NCBI RefSeq assembly: GCF_003323745.1
Contig: NZ_QOIL01000004.1
Span: forward strand, 317,670 to 381,669
Direction: 5' to 3'
DNA length: 64,000 nt
DNA from: Sphaerisporangium album
GTDB taxonomy: Bacteria > Actinomycetota > Actinomycetes > Streptosporangiales > Streptosporangiaceae
Positions 9,847 to 18,639 of the stretch are shown here, in pieces. The notes beneath the pieces are model-generated. The model made no database searches. It was not told the DNA's origin and was given only the letters and a program-made list of their open reading frames with translations. Every line of letters begins with the position of its first letter. Position 1 is the stretch's first letter. The position numbers and the translations under genes were made by a program.

Positions 9847-9913
9847 CCGTTCATGATGGCAGTTCCCGGCGGTCGGGCCAGGGGTTATCGCGCGTCTGTG
9901 GGCGGGGGAAAGG

Positions 9914-9957
9914 CTGAAGGCCCGGTCCCTGTTGGTGGCGAGGGGCCGGGCCTTCAG
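9914..9957 (-). terminator. Hairpin terminator after the hydrolase gene
   Basis: An inverted repeat with arms around TGAAGGCCCGG and CCGGGCCTTCA separated by about 20 bases, between the hydrolase stop (10082) and the rnhB start. Near-repeats of a CGTTCA-GCCGTGTCG unit fill the bases before it. Confidence 0.6.
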
Positions 9958-10081
9958 TGTGTTGCGGTGGACGGGGCGGACCCGTTCAGGCCGTGTCGAG
10001 CCCGTTCACGCCGTGTCGGGCGCGTCAGGCAGAGTCGGGCGCGGTTCGGGCCGTACGGTCACCCGTGCGAACCGTGCCGGG

Positions 10082-11137
10082 TCAGGGCGCGCAGGCGGCG
10101 AGCGAGGCCGGCGGCGGCGTGGTGGTCGGGGGGCCGAAGAAGAGCTTCGCGCAGTCCGCCAGGAAGGTCGGGTTCTCTTCGGGGATGTAGTGGCCGGAGT
10201 CGGGGACGATCACCGGGCGGACGTCGTTGGCCACCAGGCGGAAGGAGTCGGCGACGCCTGGCCCGAAGGAGTTCGCCCCGCCGAGCGCGAGCACCGGCTG
10301 GGTGAGACGCCGGGAGGCGTTGGCCGTGTTGTTGGCGCCGTCGGCCTCGAAGGCCCGGTAGTACTCGTAGCCGGAGCTGCGCTTGGCCGGACTCGAGTAC
10401 GCCTGGTAGTAGGCGTTCTTGTCGATCAGCTCGGGATGCGTGCTGAAGCCGAACATGTGGCCGAGGTAGGTCGGGACGTCGTCGTTGTCCAGGATCGTCT
10501 CGGGGACGGGCGCCGGCGCCATGTTGAACTTGAAGTGGAAGCTGATGCCGTACAGGTTCTCGAGGCCGAACCCGGCGAGCGGGGTCTCTATGACGCCGAC
10601 CTTGGTGACCTCGGTCGGGAAGTCACGGGCGTAGGGGTAGGCGATGAGGGCGCCGAGGTCGTGGCCCAGCAGGGCGACCGAGTTGAAGCCGAGCTTGACG
10701 ACGGCCTGGTGGATCCGCTTGGCGGTGGTGGCCTTGTCGTAGCCGCCGGTCTGGGCGGTCGAGTCGCCGAGGCCCGGCAGGTCGAAGGCGATCACGGTGT
10801 TGGTGCGGGCGAGCTCCGGCATCACGTTGCGCCAGATCCACCAGGTCTGCGGCCAGCCGTGCAGGAGCACGATGGCGGGGCCGGATCCGCCCTTGACGTA
10901 GTGCAGGGTGCTGCCGCCGTCGACGGAGACCCTGCCGTGGGTGAAGATCGTGGAAAATTGTGCCCGGCCCGTCGACGGCTCGGGCGCGGCGGTGCTCGCA
11001 CCGGCGCCGGCGGTCATGGCGAAGAGGGCGATCACCAGGGCGGCCAGCGCGCTCGTGGCGCGTCCGACGCTCATGGCGCGGCCTCGTGTTCTCGGTGCCC
11101 GCCCGGCGTCACGCGGGATGATGTTCTCCGACGGCAT
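10082..11137 (-). CDS. Secreted alpha/beta hydrolase, epoxide-hydrolase-like
   Basis: A 351-residue exported hydrolase. A long N-terminal signal region ends near STAAP (residue 50). The core has the oxyanion motif HGWPQ (near 93), the nucleophile motif GHDLG (near 160), where an Asp rather than Ser marks the epoxide hydrolase/haloalkane dehalogenase branch, and the His in DSGHYIPEE (near 315). A cap domain with several Tyr residues lies between, as expected for epoxide opening. The ATG at 11137 follows GGGAAGGAA at good spacing. The C-terminus is Pro/Thr-rich. The true substrate is unknown, and an export signal is unusual for this branch. Confidence 0.85.
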   Translation of the reverse strand: MPSENIIPRDAGRAPRTRGRAMSVGRATSALAALVIALFAMTAGAGASTAAPEPSTGRAQFSTIFTHGRVSVDGGSTLHYVKGGSGPAIVLLHGWPQTWWIWRNVMPELARTNTVIAFDLPGLGDSTAQTGGYDKATTAKRIHQAVVKLGFNSVALLGHDLGALIAYPYARDFPTEVTKVGVIETPLAGFGLENLYGISFHFKFNMAPAPVPETILDNDDVPTYLGHMFGFSTHPELIDKNAYYQAYSSPAKRSSGYEYYRAFEADGANNTANASRRLTQPVLALGGANSFGPGVADSFRLVANDVRPVIVPDSGHYIPEENPTFLADCAKLFFGPPTTTPPPASLAACAP

Positions 11138-11525
11138 AGCAAGTTCCTTCCCGTGGACCCGCGAACCACAGGCCGGTTCGGTTTCGAGCCTGAGGGTCCA
11201 CTTCTTTGGTGCGCTGAACCCCGGTCGTCTCCGCGCCCGCCCATGCCATCTGCCGGACGTCGGCGGAAACGCACCAGTTACCTGCCGTAACCATGTGGTC
11301 CGAGTGAAGCGTGCACGACGCACGATGCCGACGTCTTCTTCGAGCGTGCTATTCACATCGACACCTGAAGTCGCTGAGGAATCATCAGGATCATGGGAAG
11401 CCTGACCACCTGCGGAATCGGCGGTTTCGGCGTCTCGGAGGGCCGGCGCGGCCTCCGAACGCAACGGAGGCGTCCATAGGGGGCATCCGATTCGACCCCA
11501 CCCCAGTTCCGTCTCACACCGGCAC
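11138..11525. other. Intergenic region, no gene seen
   Basis: About 390 bases between the hydrolase start and the methyltransferase stop, both minus-strand. It must hold the hydrolase promoter. I see no coding frame with a family signal, repeat or strong hairpin. Confidence 0.5.
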
Positions 11526-12575
11526 TCACGGTGAGGGGGTGAGGACGGCGATCAGGGGATGCGCCCCGGACAGGCTCACCTCGATCGTCCGGCGCACCGT
11601 CAGCCCCGCTTCGGCGGCGAGATCGGCCAGTCGCGGCCGGGCGCCGGGCTCGTGGACGAGGGCGACGACGCGCCCGCCCGGCGCGAGCACCCGTCCAAGT
11701 TCCCGCCACAGCGGACGGTCGCCGCGCAGCAGCGTGCCGGACGCGGCGACCTGCCGCCGCCAGGGTGGGTTGACCAGCACCCGCTCGACGCTCGCGCCGG
11801 GCAGGGGGAGCCGCCCCGCGTCCGCGACCGCCCAGGCGATCCCCGGTGACCCGTTGCGCGCCGCTGCGCGGACGGCGTCCGGATCGCGGTCCAACCCCAC
11901 CAGGCGGGCCCGCGCGGCGATCGCGCTCGCCTCGACGAGCAGCGTCCCGGCCCCGCAGCAGGGGTCGAGTACGGTGCGGGCGCCGTCCAGGAGGGCCAGC
12001 CGTGCCATGGCCGCGGCCACCGGGGGGTGCAGCGTGCCCGGTACGGACGCCTGCTTGTACGGCCTTCGGTGCAGCGGCCTGGCCGCGATCCGCACCGCCA
12101 GCGTCGCCCGCTCGCCCTCGACGGTGACGCGCCACGACATCGTCCCTGCCGGGGGCACGCCGCCGCCCCGGCGCGGGTGGTACCGGACGCCGAGCGCACG
12201 GGCGACCTCCGCGCCGACCGCGTCCTCGACGTCGAACCGCGTGTACGCGCGGCGGCCGAGGAAGGACGCGGACACGTCCACTCCCGTCACCTCGGGGCCG
12301 CCGCCGCAGCGCCCGCGCAGGTCGCGCAGCTCCTCGAGGTCCGTCGCGCGGACGGCGGCCGCCAGGCGCGGCAGGCACGCCTTCGACGGACCGACGCCGT
12401 CCGCGACCGCCGCGAGGACGAAGACGTCGTCCGCGGTGCGGAGCCGGAGGACGTGCGGGCCGGGTTCCCGCACCCGGAACCAGACCTCGCGGTGACGGAC
12501 GTGCGTGACGACGCCGATGGGGCGGATCTCGTCCGCCAGCAGGGGCTCGATGCCGCGCGTCGCGCGCGCCAGCAT
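11526..12575 (-). CDS. TRM11/TrmN-like RNA methyltransferase
   Basis: SAM-dependent Rossmann methyltransferase of about 349 residues, probably modifying a guanine in tRNA. The N-terminal half resembles the THUMP-containing part of the COG1041 family. The C-terminal half has SAM motif I TVLDPCCGAGTL (near residue 207), LVGLDRDPDA, and the catalytic NPPW (near 271) that marks amino-group methylation of a base. The start chosen is the ATG at 12575 before LARATRGIEP, which is how family members begin; upstream sequence continues open but shows no similarity. The ribosome site is weak. Confidence 0.8.
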   Translation of the reverse strand: MLARATRGIEPLLADEIRPIGVVTHVRHREVWFRVREPGPHVLRLRTADDVFVLAAVADGVGPSKACLPRLAAAVRATDLEELRDLRGRCGGGPEVTGVDVSASFLGRRAYTRFDVEDAVGAEVARALGVRYHPRRGGGVPPAGTMSWRVTVEGERATLAVRIAARPLHRRPYKQASVPGTLHPPVAAAMARLALLDGARTVLDPCCGAGTLLVEASAIAARARLVGLDRDPDAVRAAARNGSPGIAWAVADAGRLPLPGASVERVLVNPPWRRQVAASGTLLRGDRPLWRELGRVLAPGGRVVALVHEPGARPRLADLAAEAGLTVRRTIEVSLSGAHPLIAVLTPSP

Positions 12576-12903
12576 CGCGGGCCCCGGGTGAGAATCGGCA
12601 CGCGTGATCGCGTGATGACGCACCTGCTCTTCTTCTCCCACGTCGCGACCCGGGGCGGCGGCATGCCGTCCCGCATCGCCGGCGGTGGGCCGGGCCGCGA
12701 CCCGCCGGCGGGTCGCTAACGCAGGTGGAAGAAGAACACGCCGCGAACATAGCGGCGGCGGCACGCGGGCGCCACCGAATTGAGCGCCCCAGCGGCTCGA
12801 TGGACCGTCACAGGGCACGACGTGGGGCGTATGCCTACTGGATCGCCTGTCTTCACGCCGTGTTAGTTGCCCGAACGACCTCCGTACACCGACGATGGCG
12901 GCC

Positions 12904-13149
12904 ATGAGCGATGCCGAGCAGCAGCCTGGCCACCACGGACTCCTCCACGGCCTTGCCGAGCGGATCAGTGAGCACCACGAGCGCGCCGCGCATCGTCGCG
13001 AGGAAGAGGAACTGGCCGAGGCCGCCGACAGCGTGGGCTTCGACCTGGACGCCGACCTCGGACACCCCACCCGGCACCACACCGCGGCGGCCTACGACCT
13101 GGACGCCGACCTGGGCGTCGCCAACGAGTCGCCGGACCGGCGCGCCTAG
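12904..13149 (+). CDS. Small acidic hypothetical protein with an internal repeat
   Basis: A possible 81-residue soluble protein. A charged helical region rich in His and Glu (residues 10-45) precedes two copies of a motif, FDLDADLG and YDLDADLG, about 21 residues apart. Third-position GC fits coding. Its last four bases overlap the convergent RidA gene. No ribosome site is clear, and the ATG nine bases upstream is equally possible. I do not recognise the family; the repeated DLDADLG could bind a metal, but this is only a guess. Confidence 0.5.
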   Translation: MSDAEQQPGHHGLLHGLAERISEHHERAAHRREEEELAEAADSVGFDLDADLGHPTRHHTAAAYDLDADLGVANESPDRRA

Positions 13150-13574
13150 CGTTCCGCGGGCCTCCCCACCGCCTCGCGGACGGCGGGGACGCTGCCGATG
13201 CGCGCCGTTACCTCGATCTCGATGCGGATGCGCGGGTCCACCAGCTTGCAGGAGATCATCGTCGCGGCGGGGCGCACGTCCTCGAAGCAACGCCGCAGGG
13301 TCGGCCAGCAGGGCTCGAAATCGGCGGGATCGGGCAGGATGTACGTCACGCGCACGACGTCGGCGAGAGACGAGCCCGCCTCGCGCAGGGCCGTCTCGAT
13401 GTTCGCCATGCACTGCTCGACCTGCGCGACCACGTCGTCGGAGATCGTCATCGACGCGTAGTCGAACCCCGTCGTCCCGGAGACGTGCACCCACCCGTCG
13501 ACGACGACGGCCCGGGAGTATCCGATGGCCCTCTCGAACTCCGACCCGCTGGAGATCAGCACCCGCTCTGTCAT
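13146..13574 (-). CDS. RidA/YjgF-family protein
   Basis: Small trimeric-type protein of about 142 residues of the family that hydrolyses reactive enamine/imine intermediates of amino-acid metabolism. Visible hallmarks are the hydrophobic core strand AVVVDGWVHVSGTTG, the helix with EQCMANIETALREAG, and the later DVVRVTYIL strand. The terminal IEIEVTARIG segment replaces the usual strand carrying the catalytic Arg (a VEIE-type sequence), so true RidA activity is uncertain and it may be one of the Rid subgroups. The ATG at 13574 follows GAGGA. PhoX lies upstream in the same direction. Confidence 0.85.
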   Translation of the reverse strand: MTERVLISSGSEFERAIGYSRAVVVDGWVHVSGTTGFDYASMTISDDVVAQVEQCMANIETALREAGSSLADVVRVTYILPDPADFEPCWPTLRRCFEDVRPAATMISCKLVDPRIRIEIEVTARIGSVPAVREAVGRPAER

Positions 13575-13617
13575 GCCGAGCATCCTCACAGCACCCCGAA
13601 AGCCGTGTCCAACGGGG

Positions 13618-15033
13618 TCAGTGGTGGGCGTCGTGGCCGTCGTGGTGGCCGCTCCACGGGCCGGTGATGGCGAAGACGTAGCCGGGGGTCTGGATGTTCG
13701 CGAAGAGGATCTTCCCGTCCTGGCTGAACGTCGGGCCGGTGAACTCGCTCTCGTTCAGCTCGTTACGCGCCATCGGGTAGGCCTTGCCCCTGTCGGTGAC
13801 GCCCACCAGGTGCGAGATGCCCTCGCCGTCCTCGGCGAGGATGACGCCGCCGTAGGGGGAGACCGTGATGTTGTCAGGTCCGTCGTAGTTCGTATCCTGC
13901 TCCGGGTCCGGGTTCACGCCGAAGATGGTCTTGAGCGTGATCGTCTCCGACTCCGGGTCGTAGAACCAGACCTGGCCGTCGTGCTCGTTGAGGCTGCCGT
14001 CGTCGTGACGGGCGAAGCTGGCGACGAAGTAGGCGCCGCCGTCGGCCCACCAGGCGCCCTCCAGCTTGCGGCTGCGGGTGATCTGGTCGTCGGTGAACTG
14101 CTTGCGCACCGAGACGGCCGTGGCGAGACGGTCGGGGACGTCGACCCACGTGACCTTGTACTTCGTACCCGGCCGGGTGGCCTCGGACAGGTCCTTGACG
14201 TGCTTGGAGCCCTTGTGGGCGCTCAGCGCCTCAAGGGTGCCCGCGGTGTCGCCGCCCTGGCTCAGCGCGAGCGCGCGCAGCGCGCCCTTGCGGCCGCGGA
14301 ATCCGCGCGGCGGGGTCCAGCGGTAGTACAGGCCGTTGGGCGTGCCGGCGTCCTCGGTCAGGTAGATCCGGGAGTCGCGCGGGTCGACGGCGACGGCCTC
14401 GTGCGCGTAACGGCCGAGGAACTTCAGCGCAACCGGGTCCTGGTTGGCCTGGCGGTCGAACGGGTCGACCTCGAAGACGTAGCCGTGGTCCTTCTGGTAG
14501 ACGCCGCCGGCGCGCTGCTCGGTCTCCTCACAGGTCAGCCAGGTAGCCCACGGGGTGATGCCACCCGCGCAGTTGTTGTGCGTGCCCGCCACGCTGACGT
14601 ACTCGCGGATGCGGTCGCCGCGCGAGTCGACCTCGATGTTGGTGGTGCCGCCCTTGGCTCCGGGGTCGTAGGTCAGGCCGGGCAGGGCCGGCACGCCGTA
14701 GGGCTCGCCGCCGCCGATCTCGTGGTTGTTGACCAGGACGAAGCCCTTGGGGCCGCGGAAGCAGCCGGTGCCGTCGGCGTCGCTCGGGGTGGGCTCGCCC
14801 GTCTCCAGGAGGGTCTTGCCGGCCTGGGCGACGATCTTGTAGGAGAAGCCCTTGGGAAGGGCGAGAAGTCCCTTGGGGTCGGCGACGACGGGGCCGTAGC
14901 CGGCCGTCCTGCCGAGGCCGGCCTGCGCGGCGGCGGGGCCGGCGATCGCCTCGATGCTGCCGGCGATGGCGATGCCCAGGCCGCCCGCGGCTCCGGAACG
15001 GAGCAGGTCACGGCGAGAAATGGGTGAAGTCAC
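13618..15033 (-). CDS. phoX: PhoX-type alkaline phosphatase (DUF839), Tat-exported
   Basis: Predicted extracellular Ca/Fe-dependent phosphatase of 471 residues releasing phosphate from organic esters. The N-terminus SRRDLLRSGAAG is a twin-arginine signal. The body has the DUF839/PhoX features: NNHEIGGG, the conserved CEET in LTCEETEQ, YAHEAVAVD and EDGEGISHL, all consistent with a six-bladed propeller binding metals through acidic residues. The tail is His-rich (GHHDGHDAHH), possibly metal-binding. The GTG at 15033 lies nine bases after AAAGG. PhoX genes are usually under phosphate control, but I found no convincing PhoP repeat upstream. Confidence 0.88.
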   Translation of the reverse strand: MTSPISRRDLLRSGAAGGLGIAIAGSIEAIAGPAAAQAGLGRTAGYGPVVADPKGLLALPKGFSYKIVAQAGKTLLETGEPTPSDADGTGCFRGPKGFVLVNNHEIGGGEPYGVPALPGLTYDPGAKGGTTNIEVDSRGDRIREYVSVAGTHNNCAGGITPWATWLTCEETEQRAGGVYQKDHGYVFEVDPFDRQANQDPVALKFLGRYAHEAVAVDPRDSRIYLTEDAGTPNGLYYRWTPPRGFRGRKGALRALALSQGGDTAGTLEALSAHKGSKHVKDLSEATRPGTKYKVTWVDVPDRLATAVSVRKQFTDDQITRSRKLEGAWWADGGAYFVASFARHDDGSLNEHDGQVWFYDPESETITLKTIFGVNPDPEQDTNYDGPDNITVSPYGGVILAEDGEGISHLVGVTDRGKAYPMARNELNESEFTGPTFSQDGKILFANIQTPGYVFAITGPWSGHHDGHDAHH

Positions 15034-15357
15034 GTAAAGCACCTTTTCGGCATGAATAGGTGAGCACTAGGACCTGATACCTCGCGTGTCAACGCGCTCC
15101 TCCGCGGCACCGACTCCGAGATGAACGTGTGTCCGACGATGGTCTGCCTGCGTCTGTGTGGTCACTCCAGTCGCATGCTCGCACACGCACGTGACCTGCG
15201 GAAGAGGGGGGCGAGGCCCCGCGCTCGGGTCGGGGTGACGGGGGGGCGACCGCTCCACCGTACAGGCGGTCGCCTGCCTTCGGCACCGCCATGTGATGTG
15301 AATGTTTCGGACGGTTCATCTTGACGTCCAGGCGCGCGTCCGTGAAGCTGCTAGTCG

Positions 15358-15371
15358 AGAGAGCGCTCTCT
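15358..15371. promoter_or_regulatory. 14-base palindrome AGAGAGCGCTCTCT, LacI-family-type operator
   Basis: A perfect 14-base palindrome centred on GCGC, 99 bases before the glucanase start. LacI/GalR regulators of sugar genes in actinomycetes (for example CebR) bind palindromes of the form GAGAGC-GCTCTC or GGGAGC-GCTCCC. It fits repression of the glucanase until glucan fragments appear. The remaining bases of the 15034-15469 gap hold both promoters and no gene. Confidence 0.6.
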
Positions 15372-15469
15372 TGCGTGTTGCCGACCCGTCGCGACGCCGG
15401 CGTGGCCCTCCAGGGAAGGGCGACGCGAGCGACGCCGCGCGGTGATCCCTGCCCACGTCAGGAGCTGCT

Positions 15470-17272
15470 GTGCCACTGATGTCACCCCCACCCCGTTCCA
15501 TCGCCGCCCCCAGAAGGCGGGCCCTGCTCACGGCCGTGCTCGCCTCGCTCGTCGTCCTCGTGATGGCCGCCTACAGCCTCGTCACGATGCCCGCCCACGC
15601 CGCCGCGACCCTGCTCTCCCAAGGCCGCCCGGCCACCGCCTCCGGCTCCGAGAACGCCGCGTCGGGCCCCGGGCTGGCCTTCGACGGCGACCCCGGCACC
15701 CGCTGGTCGAGCCCGTTCAGCGACCCGCAGTGGTTGCAGGTCGACCTCGGCGCCACCGCCGACATCAGCCAGGTGGTGCTGAACTGGGAGGCGGCGTACG
15801 GCCGCGCCTTCCAGATCCAGGTCTCGGCCAACGGCACGACCTGGACGAGCGTCTACTCGACCACGACCGGCACCGGGGGCGTCCAGACCCTCAACGTCAC
15901 CGGATCCGGCCGGTACGTGCGCATGTACGGCACCGCCCGCGGCACCGCGTACGGCTACTCCCTGTGGGAGTTCCAGGTGTACGGCAGCATCGGCGGCGGG
16001 TCCGGCTGCGGCACCGCCAACGCCGCGCAGGGCAGGCCCGCCACCGCCTCGTCGCAGGAGAACGCCGCGTCGGCCGCCTCGTTCGCCGTCGACGGCAACG
16101 CCGGCACCCGCTGGTCGAGCCTGTTCGCCGACCCGCAGTGGCTCCAGGTCGACCTCGGGTCCTCGGTCACCATCTGCCAGGTGGTGCTGACCTGGGAGGC
16201 GGCGTACGCGCGGGCCTTCCAGATCCAGGTGTCCCCGAACGGCACGACCTGGACGAGCGTCTACTCGACCACGACCGGCACCGGGGGCACCCAGACCCTC
16301 GACGTGAGCGGGACCGGGCGGTACATCCGCATGTACGGCACCGCCCGCGCCACCGCGTACGGCTACTCCCTGTGGGAGTTCGCCGTCCGCACCTCGGGAG
16401 GGCCGACGACCACCCCCACCGCGACCCCGACGGTCACCCCGACCGACCCGCCCGGATCGTTCTGGGGCGACACCACGACCATCCCGCCCGCCCGTAACGT
16501 CGTCATGCTGAAGATCCTCAACCGGACGAACGGCAAGTACCCCGACAGCCAGGTGTACTGGAGCTACAACGGGCAGGTCCACTCGATCGCCGAGCAGCCG
16601 TACTTCGACATGCCGGTGAACACCGCCGGCCGCATGTACTTCTACCTCGGCTCGCCCAACAGCCAGTACTACGACTTCATCGAGTTCACCGTCGGCCCCG
16701 CGGTCTTCAACGGCAACACCACGCGCGTCGACGCCTTCGGCCTCAAGCTGGCGATGCGCCTGCACGCACAGGACGGCTACGACGTGTCCGTGGGCGAGGA
16801 TCTCGCCACCTTCCAGGAGGACCGCGCGGTCACGTTCCAGAAGTTCATCAACGAGGTGCCGACCGAGTTCAAGCGCCTGGCCCAGGTGCAGGCCCCGTAT
16901 CGGATCCCCGCTCCGGGCAGCGACAGCGCCTTCCGGGCGGGCGGCCAGTACGCGAACTACTTCACCGCCTACGCGCAGTCGGTGGGGGTCAACGCCGCGA
17001 CCTCCGACATCTTCGGCTGCGCCGGCTCACTGGCCAACGACCCGGGAATGTGCTCCGCGCTCAACCGGCACGTGGCGCACCTGCCGCAGTCGCAGTGGTC
17101 GACGCCGAGCCTGTACTACCAGGCCGCGCCGGCGAACTACTACTCCAAGTTCTGGCACGACCACTCGATCAACCGCCTGTCCTACGGATTCCCCTACGAC
17201 GACTTCGCGAACCAGTCGTCGTTCGTCTCCCACGGGAACCCGCAGTGGCTGCTGATCGCCGTCGGCTGGTGA
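15470..17272 (+). CDS. Secreted beta-1,3-glucanase, GH64 with two N-terminal discoidin (F5/8C) domains
   Basis: A 600-residue exported enzyme predicted to attack laminarin or fungal beta-1,3-glucan. A signal peptide ends near HAAATLL (residue 45). Two F5/8 type C carbohydrate-binding domains follow (about 45-170 and 182-308), each opening with QGRPATAS and closing with YGYSLWEF. A Thr/Pro linker leads to a GH64 catalytic domain (about 340-600), recognisable from the YDFIEFTVGP and TRVDAFGLK segments and the aromatic C-terminal half. The GTG start follows GGAG by five bases. A LacI-type palindrome lies upstream and a terminator eight bases after the stop. The two discoidin domains are near-identical at DNA level. 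Confidence 0.9.
   Translation: MPLMSPPPRSIAAPRRRALLTAVLASLVVLVMAAYSLVTMPAHAAATLLSQGRPATASGSENAASGPGLAFDGDPGTRWSSPFSDPQWLQVDLGATADISQVVLNWEAAYGRAFQIQVSANGTTWTSVYSTTTGTGGVQTLNVTGSGRYVRMYGTARGTAYGYSLWEFQVYGSIGGGSGCGTANAAQGRPATASSQENAASAASFAVDGNAGTRWSSLFADPQWLQVDLGSSVTICQVVLTWEAAYARAFQIQVSPNGTTWTSVYSTTTGTGGTQTLDVSGTGRYIRMYGTARATAYGYSLWEFAVRTSGGPTTTPTATPTVTPTDPPGSFWGDTTTIPPARNVVMLKILNRTNGKYPDSQVYWSYNGQVHSIAEQPYFDMPVNTAGRMYFYLGSPNSQYYDFIEFTVGPAVFNGNTTRVDAFGLKLAMRLHAQDGYDVSVGEDLATFQEDRAVTFQKFINEVPTEFKRLAQVQAPYRIPAPGSDSAFRAGGQYANYFTAYAQSVGVNAATSDIFGCAGSLANDPGMCSALNRHVAHLPQSQWSTPSLYYQAAPANYYSKFWHDHSINRLSYGFPYDDFANQSSFVSHGNPQWLLIAVGW
15830..16288 (+). repeat. Identical 51-base segments within the discoidin repeat
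   Basis: Bases 15830-15880 and 16238-16288 are identical over 51 bases, and the surrounding domain copies are also highly similar. This indicates a recent in-frame domain duplication, or gene conversion between the two carbohydrate-binding domains. Confidence 0.85.
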
Positions 17273-17279
17273 CCTGACG

Positions 17280-17310
17280 CCGAGGGGCCCCGCACGCCGG
17301 GGCCCCTCGG
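17280..17310 (+). terminator. Hairpin terminator after the glucanase
   Basis: Perfect 12-base arms CCGAGGGGCCCC (17280-17291) and GGGGCCCCTCGG (17299-17310) with a 7-base loop, starting eight bases past the stop codon. Confidence 0.85.
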
Positions 17311-17374
17311 AACGGAATGCCCGTCGCGGTGTCATGGTTGCGTGTACGGCTCATTGCTGGAGAGGAAGGCCACG

Positions 17375-18433
17375 ATGTCCGCACACCTTGAGTTCGCGAT
17401 CGACACGTTCGGTGACGTCACCGTCGGCGCGGACGGGAACCGGCTGCCGTACGCGCAGGTGATCCGCAACGTCGTCGAGGAGGCCGTGCTCGCCGACAGC
17501 GTGGGCATCGACGCGTTCGGCATCGGCGAGCACCACCGCGACGACTTCGCCGTCTCGGCGCCCGAGATCGTGCTGGCGACGATCGCCGGCCGCACCGAGC
17601 GCATCCGCCTCTTCACCGCCGTGACCGTGCTCAGCTCGGACGACCCGGTGCGGGTCTTCGAGAAGTTCGCCACGCTGGACGCGGTGTCGAACGGTCGGGC
17701 GGAGATCATTCTCGGCCGCGGCTCGTTCACCGAATCGTTCCCGCTGTTCGGCTACGACCTCTCCCAGTACGAGGAGCTGTTCGAGGAGAAGCTGGACCTG
17801 CTCTCCCACCTGCTCGACGAGGGCCCGGTCACCTGGCAGGGGCGGCTGCGTCCCGGGCTGACCGGCCAGCACGTGTACCCCAAGACCGAGTCCGGCCGGC
17901 TGCGGACGTGGGTCGGCGTCGGCGGAAGCCCCGAGTCCGTGGTGCGGGCGGCGCGCTACCGGATGCCGCTCATGCTCGCGATCATCGGCGGGCAGCCCGA
18001 GCGTTTCGCGCCGTACGTCGACCTGTACCACCGCGCCCTCGCCAAGCTGGAGGTCCCGCTGCTGCCGGTCGGCGTCCACTCGCCGGGCCACATCGCCGAG
18101 ACCGACGCGGGCGCGCGCGAGGAACTGTGGCCGCACTACAAGGCCATGCACGACCGCATCGGCCGCGAGCGCGGCTGGGGTCCCACGACGCGGGCGCGCT
18201 TCGAGGCGGAGGCGGACGAGGGGGCGCTGTACGTCGGCTCGCCCGAGACGGTGGCCGCGAAGATCGCGAAGACCGTGGGCGGGCTCGGCGTCGACCGCTT
18301 CGAGCTCAAGTACAGCTCCGGGACGCTCCCGCACGAAAGCCTCATGACCACGATCCGCCTCTACGGCGAGGAGGTCGTCCCCCGCGTCCGCGAACTCCTG
18401 TCCGAGACCCCGGCCGCGGCGCCCGCGGGCTGA
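17375..18433 (+). CDS. LLM-class flavin-dependent oxidoreductase (luciferase-like)
   Basis: TIM-barrel monooxygenase-like protein of 352 residues using reduced FMN or F420; the substrate is not predictable. Family features are the DSVGIDAFGIGEHH segment near residue 45, the LFTAVTVLSSDDPVRV strand-turn, and the phosphate-binding ILGRGSFTESFP near residue 110. The C-terminal segment with VGSPETVAAKI is also typical. It most resembles the subgroup often annotated as putative oxidoreductases. The ATG at 17375 follows GAGGAAGG; a GTG 33 bases upstream has no ribosome site. Confidence 0.87.
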   Translation: MSAHLEFAIDTFGDVTVGADGNRLPYAQVIRNVVEEAVLADSVGIDAFGIGEHHRDDFAVSAPEIVLATIAGRTERIRLFTAVTVLSSDDPVRVFEKFATLDAVSNGRAEIILGRGSFTESFPLFGYDLSQYEELFEEKLDLLSHLLDEGPVTWQGRLRPGLTGQHVYPKTESGRLRTWVGVGGSPESVVRAARYRMPLMLAIIGGQPERFAPYVDLYHRALAKLEVPLLPVGVHSPGHIAETDAGAREELWPHYKAMHDRIGRERGWGPTTRARFEAEADEGALYVGSPETVAAKIAKTVGGLGVDRFELKYSSGTLPHESLMTTIRLYGEEVVPRVRELLSETPAAAPAG

Positions 18434-18522
18434 CCGCCGCCGTCGTCGCCACCCGTCAGGCGGGTCCCGGGCGGAAGACGCCTCGCATTCCCATCCAACT
18501 CATCGACAAGTGGTCGCCAAGG

Positions 18523-18557
18523 CCGGTTGCCTAACGTCGCCCGCGTAAGGCAACCGG
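18523..18557. promoter_or_regulatory. Inverted repeat CCGGTTGCCT / AGGCAACCGG
   Basis: Perfect 10-base arms (18523-18532 and 18548-18557) with a 15-base loop, 83 bases before the membrane protein that leads the oxidase operon and 90 bases after the LLM gene. The long spacer and less GC-rich arms look more like a regulator operator than a terminator, but either is possible. Confidence 0.5.
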
Positions 18558-18639
18558 CGTGCGCGGGACGGAGACCGTCCGAGACGGGGGATCGCACGCG
18601 GGGCGACAGGGCCGCTCGGGCCCGGATGGGAACAATGTC

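Noticed and set aside
12725..12907. A 60-codon plus-strand frame before the small acidic gene
   Set aside because: Arg-rich, with no start signal and no family; intergenic noise.
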